A DNA stretch of 64,000 bases from Acanthosepion pharaonis. Its lineage: Eukaryota; Mollusca; Cephalopoda; Sepiida; Sepiidae. The notes under the pieces were generated by a model. That model saw only the letters and a program-made list of their open reading frames with translations. It had not been told where the DNA came from and searched no databases. Of this stretch, positions 34,931 to 45,740 are shown in pieces. Positions within the stretch are counted from its first letter, which is position 1, and the number at the start of each line of letters is the position of its first letter. Position numbers and translations under genes: made by a program. The stretch lies in assembly GCA_903632075.3 (NCBI GenBank), contig CAHIKZ030005201.1, positions 1,268,501 to 1,332,500 of the forward strand, given 5' to 3'.

Positions 34931-35325
34931 TTTACTATCTAGGGATTAAAATAATTGTTAATTTGATGATGCAAGTTATTATTAGGCGATCCTAGCTGTA
35001 CGGATTTCTGCTGGTTTTACAAAGAGACGTGATGTCTGGCTCTGTCCTAATGGAAGGCGGCACTCTACCGATTGGCCTATTCCGGTCGCTTTTCACCGAT
35101 TTCTACATTTATTCTGTTAAAAGTATTAGGAACAGTATTTGTTTGAATTCAATGTACGGTTTTTGAGAAGGCGTACGTAATGCACATTATTACAAGATAC
35201 ACAGGTTCACTTTCTTCCCAGGTCCTTTCTGCTCCACATTGTTGTAAATAATCTACTTTTTATCGTCTGTAACCTTTATTTTCATAGATTGGTTGAGCAA
35301 AAAGTTGCAGTAAGAAATTCAGTTT
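34931..35325. other. No feature recognised
   Basis: Mixed sequence without coding or repeat signal. Confidence 0.45.
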
Positions 35326-35329
35326 TAAA

Positions 35330-35700
35330 TTATTTTTCCTTAAATCATGTTGACCGGCCAACATCGTAGTGATTCACGTATCCACCTTTTTTGAAATGTT
35401 TCACAAATCTCATATGAGATTGGTGGAGTAACTCTGCGATGTCCTGTGTCTTTTAATCTGGATTATCTTTAATCAGCGTTTCGATTTCATCATCATCAAG
35501 CGCTGAAGGCCTGTCGGAACATTCTTCGTCTTCCAAATCAAATTTGTCACTTCTGAATCAAGTGAACCCATTAGGAACAGTCCTCTCAGCTGTGGCACAA
35601 TTTGCATAAATGGCTCATTTTTTTCTCACTTTTTTATAGCGTTGATTCCTTATGGTAATAAAAGGACATCAATTGATGAAAACGTATCTCACTTTCTTTC
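35330..35700 (-). pseudogene. Mariner-type transposase N-terminal fragment
   Basis: The minus strand encodes FRSDKFDLEDEECSDRPS (35505-35558), the linker block typical of mariner/SETMAR-like transposases (WFxKF+SGDFDLED..R.GRPS). It is followed by DDDEIETLIKDNPD and, after a frame change, a second helix-turn-helix with AELLHQSHM and GYVNHYDVG. The catalytic DDE/D half is absent. The first helix-turn-helix upstream is in another frame. Confidence 0.82.
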
Positions 35701-35808
35701 GTTTTACGTTTTAACTTAAAAACAATCAATACATAAAGCGTATAGAAAGATGCGTTCTAAATTTATATCGTAAATTTTCGTCACATGTGAAACAAAATCC
35801 TGTATTTA

Positions 35809-35832
35809 TCTTACTTATTATAAAACGCAGAA

Positions 35833-35864
<32 letters not shown>

Positions 35865-36512
35865 TACGTTTATATATTGGATTGGATTTCCTACATTTTT
35901 CAACTGATTTCAACAAAAATTCACAGGACTACGTAAAATTACCTTGCGGTGGTTCTGACAGCGCCAAAAATTGGAAAAACACAATTGTTTTTCGCGAAAT
36001 CAATTTGAAAACACGATAAAACACTATTCTGTCGCCAGAATGAAAGGGGGACAACTCATATCGAGTTATACTTATTATAAAACCCAGGTTGTTTTGTGTG
36101 TGTGTGTGTGTTTGTGTGTGTTCGTTTATATATGGGATCGGATTTCCTACATTTTTCAACCGATTTCAACAAAACTTCCTTTTTTTGGCAGGTAGTGTTT
36201 TTTATTGTCTTGCACACTTTTTTCTTTATTTTTACATTCAGAATGCTTTAAAAATTCCATTCACAAGACAATTTTTATAATAAAATTCTATTCAATCGGT
36301 AGACTCATAACGATTGAAAACAATGTTTTTGTTTGAGTTTGGGTTTGACCAATTCTTAAAAAAAAAAAAAGAAAAAAACTAATTAAGACATGCGTGTCCG
36401 TCAACCTTAAACAATAATCTTTGTCAATTTTATTTGTCAGTCTTTATGATGGTCGATACTTGATCTATCTCTTACTGTTACATCCCCGGGCAACGCCGGG
36501 CTCTACTGCTAG
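35809..36512 (+). mobile_element. Non-autonomous Helitron with duplicated 5' end
   Basis: The 3' end is textbook: CCCGG-GCAACG-CCGGG hairpin (36485-36500), then CTCTACTG and CTAG (36509-36512) before T. The 5' start TCTTACTTATTATAAAACGC with (TG)n and TTTATATATTGGATTGG is repeated from about 36061 (ACTTATTATAAAACCCAGG, (TG)n, TTTATATATGGGATCGG), including the following CCTACATTTTTCAAC. The first unit lacks its own hairpin. No Rep/helicase. Confidence 0.82.
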
Positions 36513-36980
36513 TACTCTATATATTTACAATGGCTGTGAATTTTGCTTCCTCTCCAAATATACATGTTCTTGTTCCTAATTACTGAGCCCTTTCTACTAA
36601 AAGAAATTACTAAGACTCGTCACTGAATATGCAGTATGAATACAAACAAAATATAAAGTACATTTTGTTTCTGACATTTTATTTGAAGAAAAGGTTTTAA
36701 TCGACAGCATTTAATCAGCCCTGGTGTTGTGAATAACTTCTATTTTCTTTGATCACAAATTCTTTCGTTAGTTCAAACATAAAACAAGAAGTAGAGCGTG
36801 CGTGCCATTTAACAACTTTGACAACAACAGCTTGAAAAGACAGAAAACAGTTTGAAAAATGAAATCTAACACGTGGCTGGAGAACGACACATGTTTGAAG
36901 AACAGTTCACTACCAACTCGAGAGGTAGAAGCAGGAAATCGACCCTCGTCATCTACTCCACGGCTGTGACCCAGTGACAA
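36513..36980 (-). other. Unassigned; possible degenerate tRNA-like SINE
   Basis: On the minus strand GCCGTGGAGTAGATGACG and GGGTCGATTTCC (36910-36975) could be A- and B-box relics. No body could be matched to families A-C. Confidence 0.3.
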
Positions 36981-36984
36981 AGGC

Positions 36985-37425
36985 TCAAGTCAATACACAA
37001 CGTTCTACACTTAGCCGAACCACTGAACAATATAGTTCCTAGTCAGCGTCTGTCCCACCTTAACAATCTGGAACACAGGCTTTCTCTCTCTCTATCTCAG
37101 CCCTATAGAATCTCCCCCCTTCGGTTCAGTAATGCCTGGCCCTTCTGGTCCTGCCTGTATCACCCCCAAACAGGTGTTTCTCACTGTAGAGCCAACCTTC
37201 AGAAATCGGGATATGCCACCGATGATGACCCAATCTGCCAATGCGGGCAATCACAAACTATGGAGCATCTTCTAGTTTGCCCCAATCTTGAAGATCCATG
37301 CACATTTAATGACCCTGAAACTTTAACACACCATGTACTGTGTGAAACACTGGATGGGGGTGGTATAGCGAAGAAGAAGATTGGGGTTAAGGATAAGAGG
37401 TCAAACCCTGATATAAAAATATTAT
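36985..37425 (+). pseudogene. Jockey-like LINE C-terminal zinc region
   Basis: A plus-strand frame reads WPFWSCLYHPQTGVSHCRAN, CQCGQSQTMEHLLVCPNLED and PCTFND. The C-X-C-G...QTMEHLL-CP arrangement is the CCHC-like tail found after RT in jockey/I-type LINEs. The frame stays open from about 37130 to a stop at 37428. No RT is visible upstream. Confidence 0.8.
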
Positions 37426-37429
37426 TTTG

Positions 37430-38029
37430 AAAACTGATTTTCAATTACAACGTATTTGTAGGGGATGTTGAACAAATAAATATGTGTATTTAATATTGTT
37501 AACGTTGCAATATTTGCATAATGCTTATAATTTTCATCCTTGGATGAATCGATTCAAAAGCGAAAGGTTTCATCCGTTTGTTCTTCTGATATATTCACCT
37601 TCACTAAAAAACTGTTCTCCATTACTTAATAATTGATCAAGTAATGAAAAACGTTATTATTTCGATGTATATCCATGGAATTTTGATTGTTCCTTGAAAT
37701 AGCATGAAAGATCATTGATCAAATATTGATTGCAGGTAGCAAAGGCTGAGGGGGAAGAAGGGAAGGAGAAAGTGAAGGATGGAAAGACAAAGGGGGGAAA
37801 GGAAAGAGAAAGAAGAAAAAGTGCATATCAAAATATTTGAAGGTTCAATCGATAAAGTTCTTTCCTTAGCGTGGAAAACTAGAGACAAATAAGAAGAAAA
37901 ATAAGAAGAAAAATTATATTTAATTTTTTTCTTCTTTTATCGGATTTTTACCAAGAATAATGGAATCAGCAAAGCGAATTCAAAAGTTTGCTGAGACAAT
38001 TAGTGCTCGTTTTGCATTAATGGTAATCG

Positions 38030-38065
<36 letters not shown>

Positions 38066-38325
38066 CACTCAACTTTAAAAAAAACGGAATAAAACTGTCA
38101 AACTGATCACGGGAATTCAGAGAAGCATAGATCCATCCAGCTCTTATCTCAAATAACAACTTAAAAGAGACTGTTTGACCAACACAAGGAATGTTAAAAG
38201 ATTCATGTTAAAAAGATAAAAAAAATAAAAAAATTAAAAAAAGAAATGAAAACTACAGACAAAAGTTTATTTACTCCATCAAGACATTAATTTCTGTAGT
38301 TTACTGCTACCAGCAAGCAGAAATA
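37430..38325. other. No gene; purine-rich patch and (TA)n
   Basis: 37740-37820 is GGAAAG-rich. A (TA)n tract lies at 38032-38064. Nothing coding. Confidence 0.5.
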
Positions 38326-38328
38326 TCT

Positions 38329-38370
38329 CTCCTCCCGATGATGGCCATTTTGGCCGAAACTAGTCGAGGA
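38329..38370 (+). ncRNA. Hammerhead-ribozyme-like hairpin module
   Basis: Seen in sequence: a 5-bp outer stem (TCCTC at 38330-38334 with GAGGA at 38366-38370); CCGATGA at 38335-38341, one change from the hammerhead CUGANGA core; a 4-bp hairpin GGCC-ATTTT-GGCC after one extra base; GAAAC at 38356-38360; and a 2-nt loop before GTC. This is the order of a minimal type I hammerhead ending at a GUC site. The altered core base and the extra nucleotide mean activity is doubtful. Confidence 0.45.
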
Positions 38371-38739
38371 ATCTAAATGAAATAATAATAATAAAAAAAA
38401 AAAACGAAAGAATATTAATCTACAACCCAGTGTATCTGAAGATTTTAATTTTTTAATATTTTTTTATTGTTCAATATATATATATATATATATATATATA
38501 CTTAAAAAATCAGGAGATCGGTTGAATCCGCTATCTTGCTTTCAACCTTACGGTATAATCAGGCAATTTTTATCAAATGACCATAACGCTTTTATTTTTA
38601 GCAGATTCAGTTGATCTCTTGATTTTTAAAGTTAAAACCGCTACATGTTATTATTAATTTAATTTAATTTTTTCACGTGTGTATTGAGCACTTTTAATAC
38701 CACTGTTTCCTGGTCTGATTCAACTCTGACCATTAATTA

Positions 38740-38829
<90 letters not shown>

Positions 38830-38830
38830 T
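38371..38830. repeat. (AAT)n, (TA)n tracts
   Basis: A short (AAT)n follows the hairpin at 38381. (TA)n tracts lie at 38475-38500 and 38749-38828. Confidence 0.9.
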
Positions 38831-40005
38831 AGCTTAAAAATCTTGCGGCATTTAGACTAGCTCCTAGCTCCTGCAGAGGCCTCTTGATTGGTCCTTTATC
38901 ACAATAGATAGGGAGAGGTAGATGTAATAAGCAACAATAAACTACAGAACTCAAAATCGGACGCTGCATTTAAATATTGCATTAATATTTAAGCTTGCCT
39001 TTTTAAAAGTTCAACGATAATCCTTCTGCACCCACTTAAGACAATTTGATGTGCGTAGGTCCTTACTTTTTGCACAATCATTTTTATTTCATGGGTGACT
39101 TTCTTATAAAAATTGTTATCGTACAAGAAAATTGTCGCAAAAAATCACGTAAAAATCGCACTAATGAAAACTTGAGAATCCAAAATATCAGGATTGCGGG
39201 TCCGGATCCCGGCTGGAATGTTTTAATTTGCTCACAGAGTCGGACTGATTCCAAAATGGTATGATATATTGGGATATGACCTCTAGAAGTATAGTTGAAA
39301 AAGTGTGACACAGTAACATTCGCATTTATTCCCCATCGCTTATTAATAATATTGGGCACCTGTAGTACAAAAACAATTTACTGTGAATCCCAACAAAAGA
39401 TACTGTGGGGCTACACATTGTAGTAACTGATATTAAACTAGAAAACAACAAGTCATGGCCATAAATAAACTCCAAACCCAGACCGCTTCCACTGGGATAA
39501 GATACCTTACACCCCACCAATCGCTAACACAAACCCCCATTAAGAAGGCGTCTACCAGAGGAGGACTGACTCATTAAGAAGGCTGATGTCAGAACCAGTA
39601 AAAGGAGGACTGACACTTTTGATAAAAAATTTAAAATCAAACTCAGCGTTGCTACTGCACGCTCCAAAAACAATAACACATTTCCAATAGCATTTTCGGA
39701 TACAACAATACATATATTTTCGTTGTCCTCTTATTACTAAGAGAAAAAACAAGAACAACATGTATTCCATACCTGAAGATGTCTGAAGATGTCTGTAGGA
39801 ACAGACGAAAGCTTGTAGTAAAAATAAGAACTAATGCAGCAGAAATTTATAGAAACAAGGATCTTTTCATTCATAACAGGTTCGGGGGTTTTTGTATATT
39901 ATTTGAATTGTTTGTGACGATGGATTTCTCGCCAATTAAATCATTAACCTTTGCATTTGTTTTTGTATGAATAATTCATGAATTTGTAAATTGATTGCAC
40001 GTTTA
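38831..40005. other. No gene recognised
   Basis: ACTAGCTTAAAAATCTTG at 38828 resembles ACTAGCTTAAAAGCTG at 14122, possibly a shared repeat edge. A CTGAAGATGTCTGTAGG...CAGACGAAAG hairpin module is at 39785-39811. Short frames on both strands are unassigned. Confidence 0.45.
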
Positions 40006-40010
40006 TCGAA

Positions 40011-40011
<1 letters not shown>

Positions 40012-40068
<57 letters not shown>

Positions 40069-40109
40069 CGAATCAAATATCTGGTCCACAGTGCCTGACC
40101 TTACTGCTT

Positions 40110-40206
<97 letters not shown>

Positions 40207-40214
40207 GTGTGTAA
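40012..40214. repeat. (TA)n and (TG)n microsatellites
   Basis: (TA)n at 40014-40066 and 40110-40133, then (TG)n at 40134-40212. The 173-codon plus frame starting at 39995 is a translation of these tracts plus flank. Confidence 0.95.
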
Positions 40215-40657
40215 GTGAAGTCACTACCCGACAAGTGTTTACGCATGAAACAGACTGTCGCCGCTGGATATCGACCTCAATGTCCACTTTTATATTAACA
40301 TACGCACTATCCCTGATATGGAGCACGGTAACCCATAAATATAGCATACATAAGTTTTCCTTTTGTCTCTGTTCTTATTGTCTTTTTACATATATATATA
40401 TTCTACCTGAAATTTTACACATAATTGGATTTGTGTTAACTGAAAGTTCATCGGAAGTTATTCTTGAAACAGAATCCGCGTTGGAAGGGAATTTTATAAC
40501 AACTAGTCAAGGATAAAAAAATTTCGATTTTCCCTTCAAGAAGACTCCTCCCATTCGTACTAATACTGACATATCTGGGTACCGAGTGTAACCTCTTATG
40601 TATAAACATCTTTGTTTTGAAGATCAATTTAGAGAGTTCTGTGGTAACCCTGTGTTA

Positions 40658-40723
<66 letters not shown>

Positions 40724-41156
40724 GTGAACATAGAAGTCAACACTTAGAGGCGACAGTCTGTTTCATGTTATATGCAATCGCCAGCCACGTGTGCTGTTAT
40801 TTTTCTCGGCTATTTATACATATACGGGTCAGTGGTGCATTGTGGGTAGTCTATTATGGCGGTTATTTTATCGGAAGTCGTTTATTTATCTATTTGGGTT
40901 AAATTATTTTACTTGTTTTTATTTAATTTTATTTTTTGTTTCTTATTTTATTTATTTATTTATTTATTTACTTATTTTTTAATCGGTGTTTTTATTAACG
41001 TAGTAAAAATTTGTTTATATCACTTATTTAATAGTTTTGTTTTGGTTTGAGAATTTAATTAAAGCTATTTGTTCGGTTTTGTTCCCGCCAAAATAATAGT
41101 TAGAATAAACTACAACAACCAACCCCAAATATAGCACCCTTAAGACTATATTTCTT

Positions 41157-41213
<57 letters not shown>

Positions 41214-41369
41214 TACAATTGGAATTAAGACTCATAGTATCTTAATTGTAAGAAGCATTTTGCTCTGTTTCATGAAAATAAACATCCAGCGCGTTTTGTG
41301 AGTTATAACATTTAATATTTCAAATTCTATATTGTGTTAATAGGACTCGCTTGGATTATACCAACGGAT

Positions 41370-41422
<53 letters not shown>

Positions 41423-41621
41423 ATCTGTGTGTGTCTTTGTCTGTGTTCCTTTATTAAGAATAGTCAAGGACATACCGTAAAAAAGGTGAGGGGATTATCT
41501 TAGTATACCAACGGATGTTGCATGTAAGCGGGGCCGCAGGCAGACATTTCTAGACAGGGGGGTGGGGTATACAGTGGGGCGCGGTTATACAATTGCAGCC
41601 ACTGCAACGGTAGTTCGGTGG

Positions 41622-41690
<69 letters not shown>
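40215..41690. repeat. Region with repeated (TA)n tracts
   Basis: (TA)n tracts at 40661-40719, 41159-41211, 41372-41419 and 41625-41689 are separated by AT-rich DNA with no gene. GAAACAGACTGTCGCC at 40248-40263 recurs inverted at 40748-40765. An imperfect hairpin (CTTACAATT...AATTGTAAG) lies at 41213-41253. Confidence 0.85.
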
Positions 41691-41692
<2 letters not shown>

Positions 41693-41984
41693 GTTACGAT
41701 TCACGAAATAAGAAAAGAAAACGATATAAAATACAATAAAGTGGATCAGTTTTTAAGAATTTGACTTGGATTCCACTGCAATAATGAATTTTTTCTCACA
41801 GGATCAAAAAGACGTGAATACGAAAACCAACGGAGGCAAACCACAAACAAAAATGTAAAGTATAACGGAATTTATATTGTACATAAAACAATTTGAAACA
41901 AATAATATTTAAATTTTTAAAAAATGTATGCGGCGTGTGCGATATGAGTACGAAAAAAAATACTTAGCATTTCAAATTAAATAC
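41691..41984. other. No feature recognised
   Basis: AT-rich DNA between (TA)n and the satellite. Confidence 0.5.
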
Positions 41985-42884
41985 ATTTTTTGTAGATATA
42001 ATTGACCCATTGATTTTTTCTAGATACAATTGACCCATTGATTTTTTGTCGATATAATTGACCCATTGATTTTTTCTAGATATAATTGACCCATTGATTT
42101 TTTCTAGATACAAGTGACCCATTGATTATTGTCGATATAATTGACCCATTGATTTTTTGTCGATATAATTGACCCATTGATTTTTTGTCGATATAATTGA
42201 CCCATTGATTTTTTCTAGATATAATTGACCCATTGATTTTTTCTAGATACAAGTGACCCATTGATTATTGTCGATATAATTGACCCATTGATTTTTTGTA
42301 GATATAATTGACCCATTGATTTTTTCTAGATATAATTGACCCATTGATTTTTTGTAGATATAATTGACCCATTGATTTTTTGTAGATATAATTGATCCAT
42401 TGATTTTTTGTAGATATAATTGACCCATTGATTTTTTCTAGATACAATTGACCCATTGATTTTTTGTCGATATAATTGACCCATTGATTTTTTTGTCGAT
42501 ATAATTGACCCATTGATTTTTTGTAGATATAATTGACCCATTTATTTTTTCTAGATATAATTGACCCATTGATTTTTTCTAGATACAATTGACCCATTGA
42601 TTTTTTCTAGATATAATTGACCCATTGATTTTTTCTAGATATAATTGACCCATTGATTTTTTGTCGATATAATTGACCCATTGATTTTTTTGTCGATATA
42701 ATTTACCCATTGATTTTTTGTAGATATAATTGACCCATTGATTTTTTTTGTCGATATAATTGACCCATTGATTTTTTGTAGATATAATTGACCCATTTAT
42801 TTTTTCTAGATATAATTGACCCATTGATTTTTTCTAGATATAATTGACCCATTGATTTTTTCTAGATATAATTGACCCATTGAT
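41985..42884. repeat. 28-bp satellite array, about 32 copies
   Basis: The unit core is ATAATTGACCCATTGATTTT. Units differ mainly in a 5-bp slot after the T-run, which is CTAGA, GTCGA or GTAGA, and in T-run length. Two units per 140 bp are shortened (GATTATTGTCGAT near 42123 and 42263). Blocks with the order GTCGA, GTCGA with extra T, GTAGA recur near 42470 and 42660, indicating segmental duplication. Long minus-strand frames of Gln-Leu-Tyr and Asn-Gly-Ser repeats arise because the array lacks stops. Confidence 0.97.
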
Positions 42885-42904
42885 CTGAAAGTGTCCTTCA
42901 TATG

Positions 42905-43100
42905 TCCGAAACTCCCCAGACTTCGTGGAAATAATCAAAGATGCTCCCATCCTATCCAACCAGATGGTGAGCTTAGACGTGGTGAGTTTGTTCACCACGG
43001 TACCCACGGAGGAGGCACTCTCAGTAGTCAGAGACAGATTGACCTCTGACTCATCCCTAGAAGAACGGACCAGTATTTCAATAGATAATCTGATAAGTGT
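42905..43100 (+). pseudogene. Penelope-like RT fragment
   Basis: The plus frame reads DAPILSNQMVSLDVVSLFTT, then VPTEEALSVVRDRL and EERTSISIDNLI. SLDVVSLFTTVP is the PLE form of the RT block carrying the first catalytic Asp. It starts 20 bp after the 28-bp satellite and stops at a junction near 43100. Only this part of the RT remains. Confidence 0.88.
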
Positions 43101-43258
43101 TGGCCACACGGCCACAATGTGCTAACTCTGTTCAGAAAATGAAACATCTCTATAACACTAAAAACATACACACAACGTACACACTCAAAATGAAAAAAGT
43201 AAAATCATCCTTGATAATGGCTAAATGTATAGCCGAAAGCGCTCGGAATTATAGAACA

Positions 43259-43525
43259 CTAGCAGCATGGCCCGGCGTTGCCTGTGCTTGATTCAAAAAT
43301 AGTACGACTAATACAGCAATCGCTATCACTTGACTTAAAATATTTTTGCCCTTCCTTGCCTTTAGAGGAGTTCCCTTTGCCGTGCTGATGTTGTTACATG
43401 CCTTACTTCTTGCCTATATCACAGTGCCAACTTTTTCTAAGCTCTATAGTAAACATTAAATCTGTTACGCAAAAAGAACTAAACAAAATAAACACAATAC
43501 GATCAGCTTTAAAAAACGGAAAAAC
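43259..43525 (-). mobile_element. Helitron 3' end, minus strand
   Basis: Read on the minus strand, the end is GCAACGCCGGGCCATGCTGCTAG at 43259-43281, abutting A on the plus strand (the T target). The next 240 bp match 23460-23690. Beyond about 43520 the similarity stops, so the 5' part is lost or diverged. Confidence 0.8.
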
Positions 43526-45180
43526 ATTTTTAAGGATTGACCGATTGTCGATTTGAACTCTGTTGGGGGGGGGGGTTGCTCAGAGTTGAAACTTCACATG
43601 ATGACTCCCAATGGCCTCTTCATAAATCAGCTCAGTTTTCGCTAAAAACCGACATGCGGTTCAGACGCAATCTGGGCGTATCGGTTTTTGGGTTTTATCG
43701 ATTTTCCGCGCTGTTTAGGGGTCCGTGGTCATGAAACTTCTGGACAACACTTCTAATGGTAGACTCTAAGAGGGTGTCCAATTTTGTTGAAATGCGATCA
43801 TTCCTTCTGTAAGCAGAATTTTTTCGATTATCGATTTTTTCAGAACCTGAATCCGAACTCAAAATCGGGCTCCGTCATGTCCTTACGGCAGCCATTTGCA
43901 AACTTGTGTTGAAAACCGCTTCGAAATCGGGTGAGAAATGTGGCCTGGGCGGGGTAACAACGCCCTCGACAGACAGACAACATGAGAAACATAGATAGTA
44001 GATTTGGACAGTTTCTACACACTCTGTTTCCAAAAAAGAAAAGACTTGTTAGAACACAAGAAAAAAATTAAATAAAAAGCTTAATTGTCTGTCGTTTTTA
44101 ATGAAACATGCATAAATGAAGGATTGATGCCTAAATACTCAAGTAATGATGTGTTCAAATATATATATAAAAGTGGCTTCGAATGATAATTTCATGGATG
44201 AGCAGCACAATCTTCCTTTAGTACTATACTAATTTCTATCGGTGTAACATATAACATTTCCTTTTGTATGCATTTATATAGACATAATCTATTCCACGTA
44301 TTGATAAAGTCATGTGTATTTAAAAGCAAAAATCTTGTTTGCAGACTTTGAAGTGCGGTGTTATCTTCTTTAACTTATAATGCAGCAATGTTCTGCTGTA
44401 AAAGATTTTTTTATAACCGGCCATTAAATAAAGTAACGATCATAGACTTTTTGGTTCTGTTTTCCTATTTTTTCCGTTCAAATTTTATTTACACCTCCGA
44501 GGTGTCATGACACAAAATAGGTGTTATTTTATTTGCTAGATTATTTCTTTTTAATATTCATGTCTGATTTTCTGGCAAATTTCACAAACGTTTCTTCCTT
44601 TGAAATTAATAAAATACTTTCTTATTTGCAAGTCGACTCCAGCACGTTATGCTATCGTCGTTATAAGAAAAAGAAACGCTAAATACGTCGATGTCTCAAC
44701 CGCCTATATGTGAGGATTACGAGAATGGAAAGGTGGCTACTCAACTCTTTCATTACAGGTGTAACAATAAGCAGGTCATGAATTTGTTTAGTTTTTTAGA
44801 ATAAGTGAAATATTCGAAGAGCATTTTGGTTGTAATTTTGTATTATTAATAATAATAGTTTCAAAGATAATACACTAGACATTGTAATAAAATAAAAATA
44901 AAAAACTAATCGCCCAGTCAACAGACTTTGTAATTAAAGACTAGAAAAAGCATTCTCTTTGATCTAGCATTAGTTTTCACATAAAAAATATATTTTTAAA
45001 AAAATATGACAAAATAAATCAATAAAAGGATCTTGAAACCAAAAAATTTGACATCTTAAAACAATTATTATAACTTTAATATCATTTAATTAACATCAGT
45101 GTGTGTACAGACTGCATATATTGTCTACATTGCCTTAACCTAGATTTTGATGAGTGACCAGTAAAGTATTGTACAACAAA
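43526..45180. other. No gene recognised
   Basis: G12 run at 43564. 43600-43990 is less AT-rich and may be more of a Helitron-like repeat (ATCGATTTTTTCAGAACC). From 44030 onward AT-rich, with nothing supported. Confidence 0.4.
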
Positions 45181-45183
45181 GTA

Positions 45184-45186
<3 letters not shown>

Positions 45187-45223
<37 letters not shown>
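45187..45223. repeat. (AAT)n microsatellite
   Basis: About 12 AAT units directly before the MITE. Confidence 0.95.
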
Positions 45224-45225
45224 GA

Positions 45226-45360
45226 TTTTACATTTAGAGTGATTTCTCAACCTCCTCAAAAGAGGACCAAAAACGACAATTTTTCACACATAAAATTCTT
45301 TTTGACGAACTTTTTTGTGTCCTCTTATGAGGAGGTTGAGAAAGGTCCACTAATGTAAAA
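45226..45360. mobile_element. 135-bp MITE with roughly 40-bp inverted repeats
   Basis: The left arm (TTTTACATTTAGAGTG, TTCTCAACCTCCTC, AGAGGAC) pairs with the right arm (GTCCTCT, GAGGAGGTTGAGAA, CACTAATGTAAAA). Mismatches are few and a core of about 50 bp separates the arms. No transposase. A target duplication is not obvious. The left side abuts (AAT)n. Confidence 0.85.
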
Positions 45361-45740
45361 TTTATTGATTTTTTTTTTGTTTAATGAATTTCTTAGTGAT
45401 CCTTTCGTTACCCTGTAGTGGGTGGAGGTCTATCCTTTAAAGTTTGGTTATTATCCCTCTTATTGACGTCAGCAATCTGAAGATGTCTTCAATTCTTTGG
45501 TCGAAGTCATTCTGGATTCGCCTGACTTTTATATGTAGGCTGTGTGAATTTTTATACAATTAATTTGAAATTTGTTTTTTCTTTTCCTTTATGAGAATCT
45601 ATTTTATCTTTTTTTTATTTTACTTTAATTTTAATTTTGTTTTTCGTTATATATATCGACCTCTGACCTTTCATCTAGAAATGTCCATTGCGATTTATAC
45701 TAAGTTAAAACATATTATAGTTAATACCTTTTCCATATCC
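45361..45740. other. Unassigned; CTGAAGATGTC phrase at 45477
   Basis: Only a weak relative of the hairpin module (CTGAAGATGTC...GGTCGAAGTC) is visible. Confidence 0.4.

Noticed and set aside
39995..40516. 173-codon frame, second longest in the window
   Set aside because: Most of it is (TA)n and (TG)n translated; no domain and no plausible start.
41985..42884. 28-bp repeats resembling a CRISPR array
   Set aside because: Units are directly contiguous with no unique spacers, and the context is eukaryotic. It is a tandem satellite.
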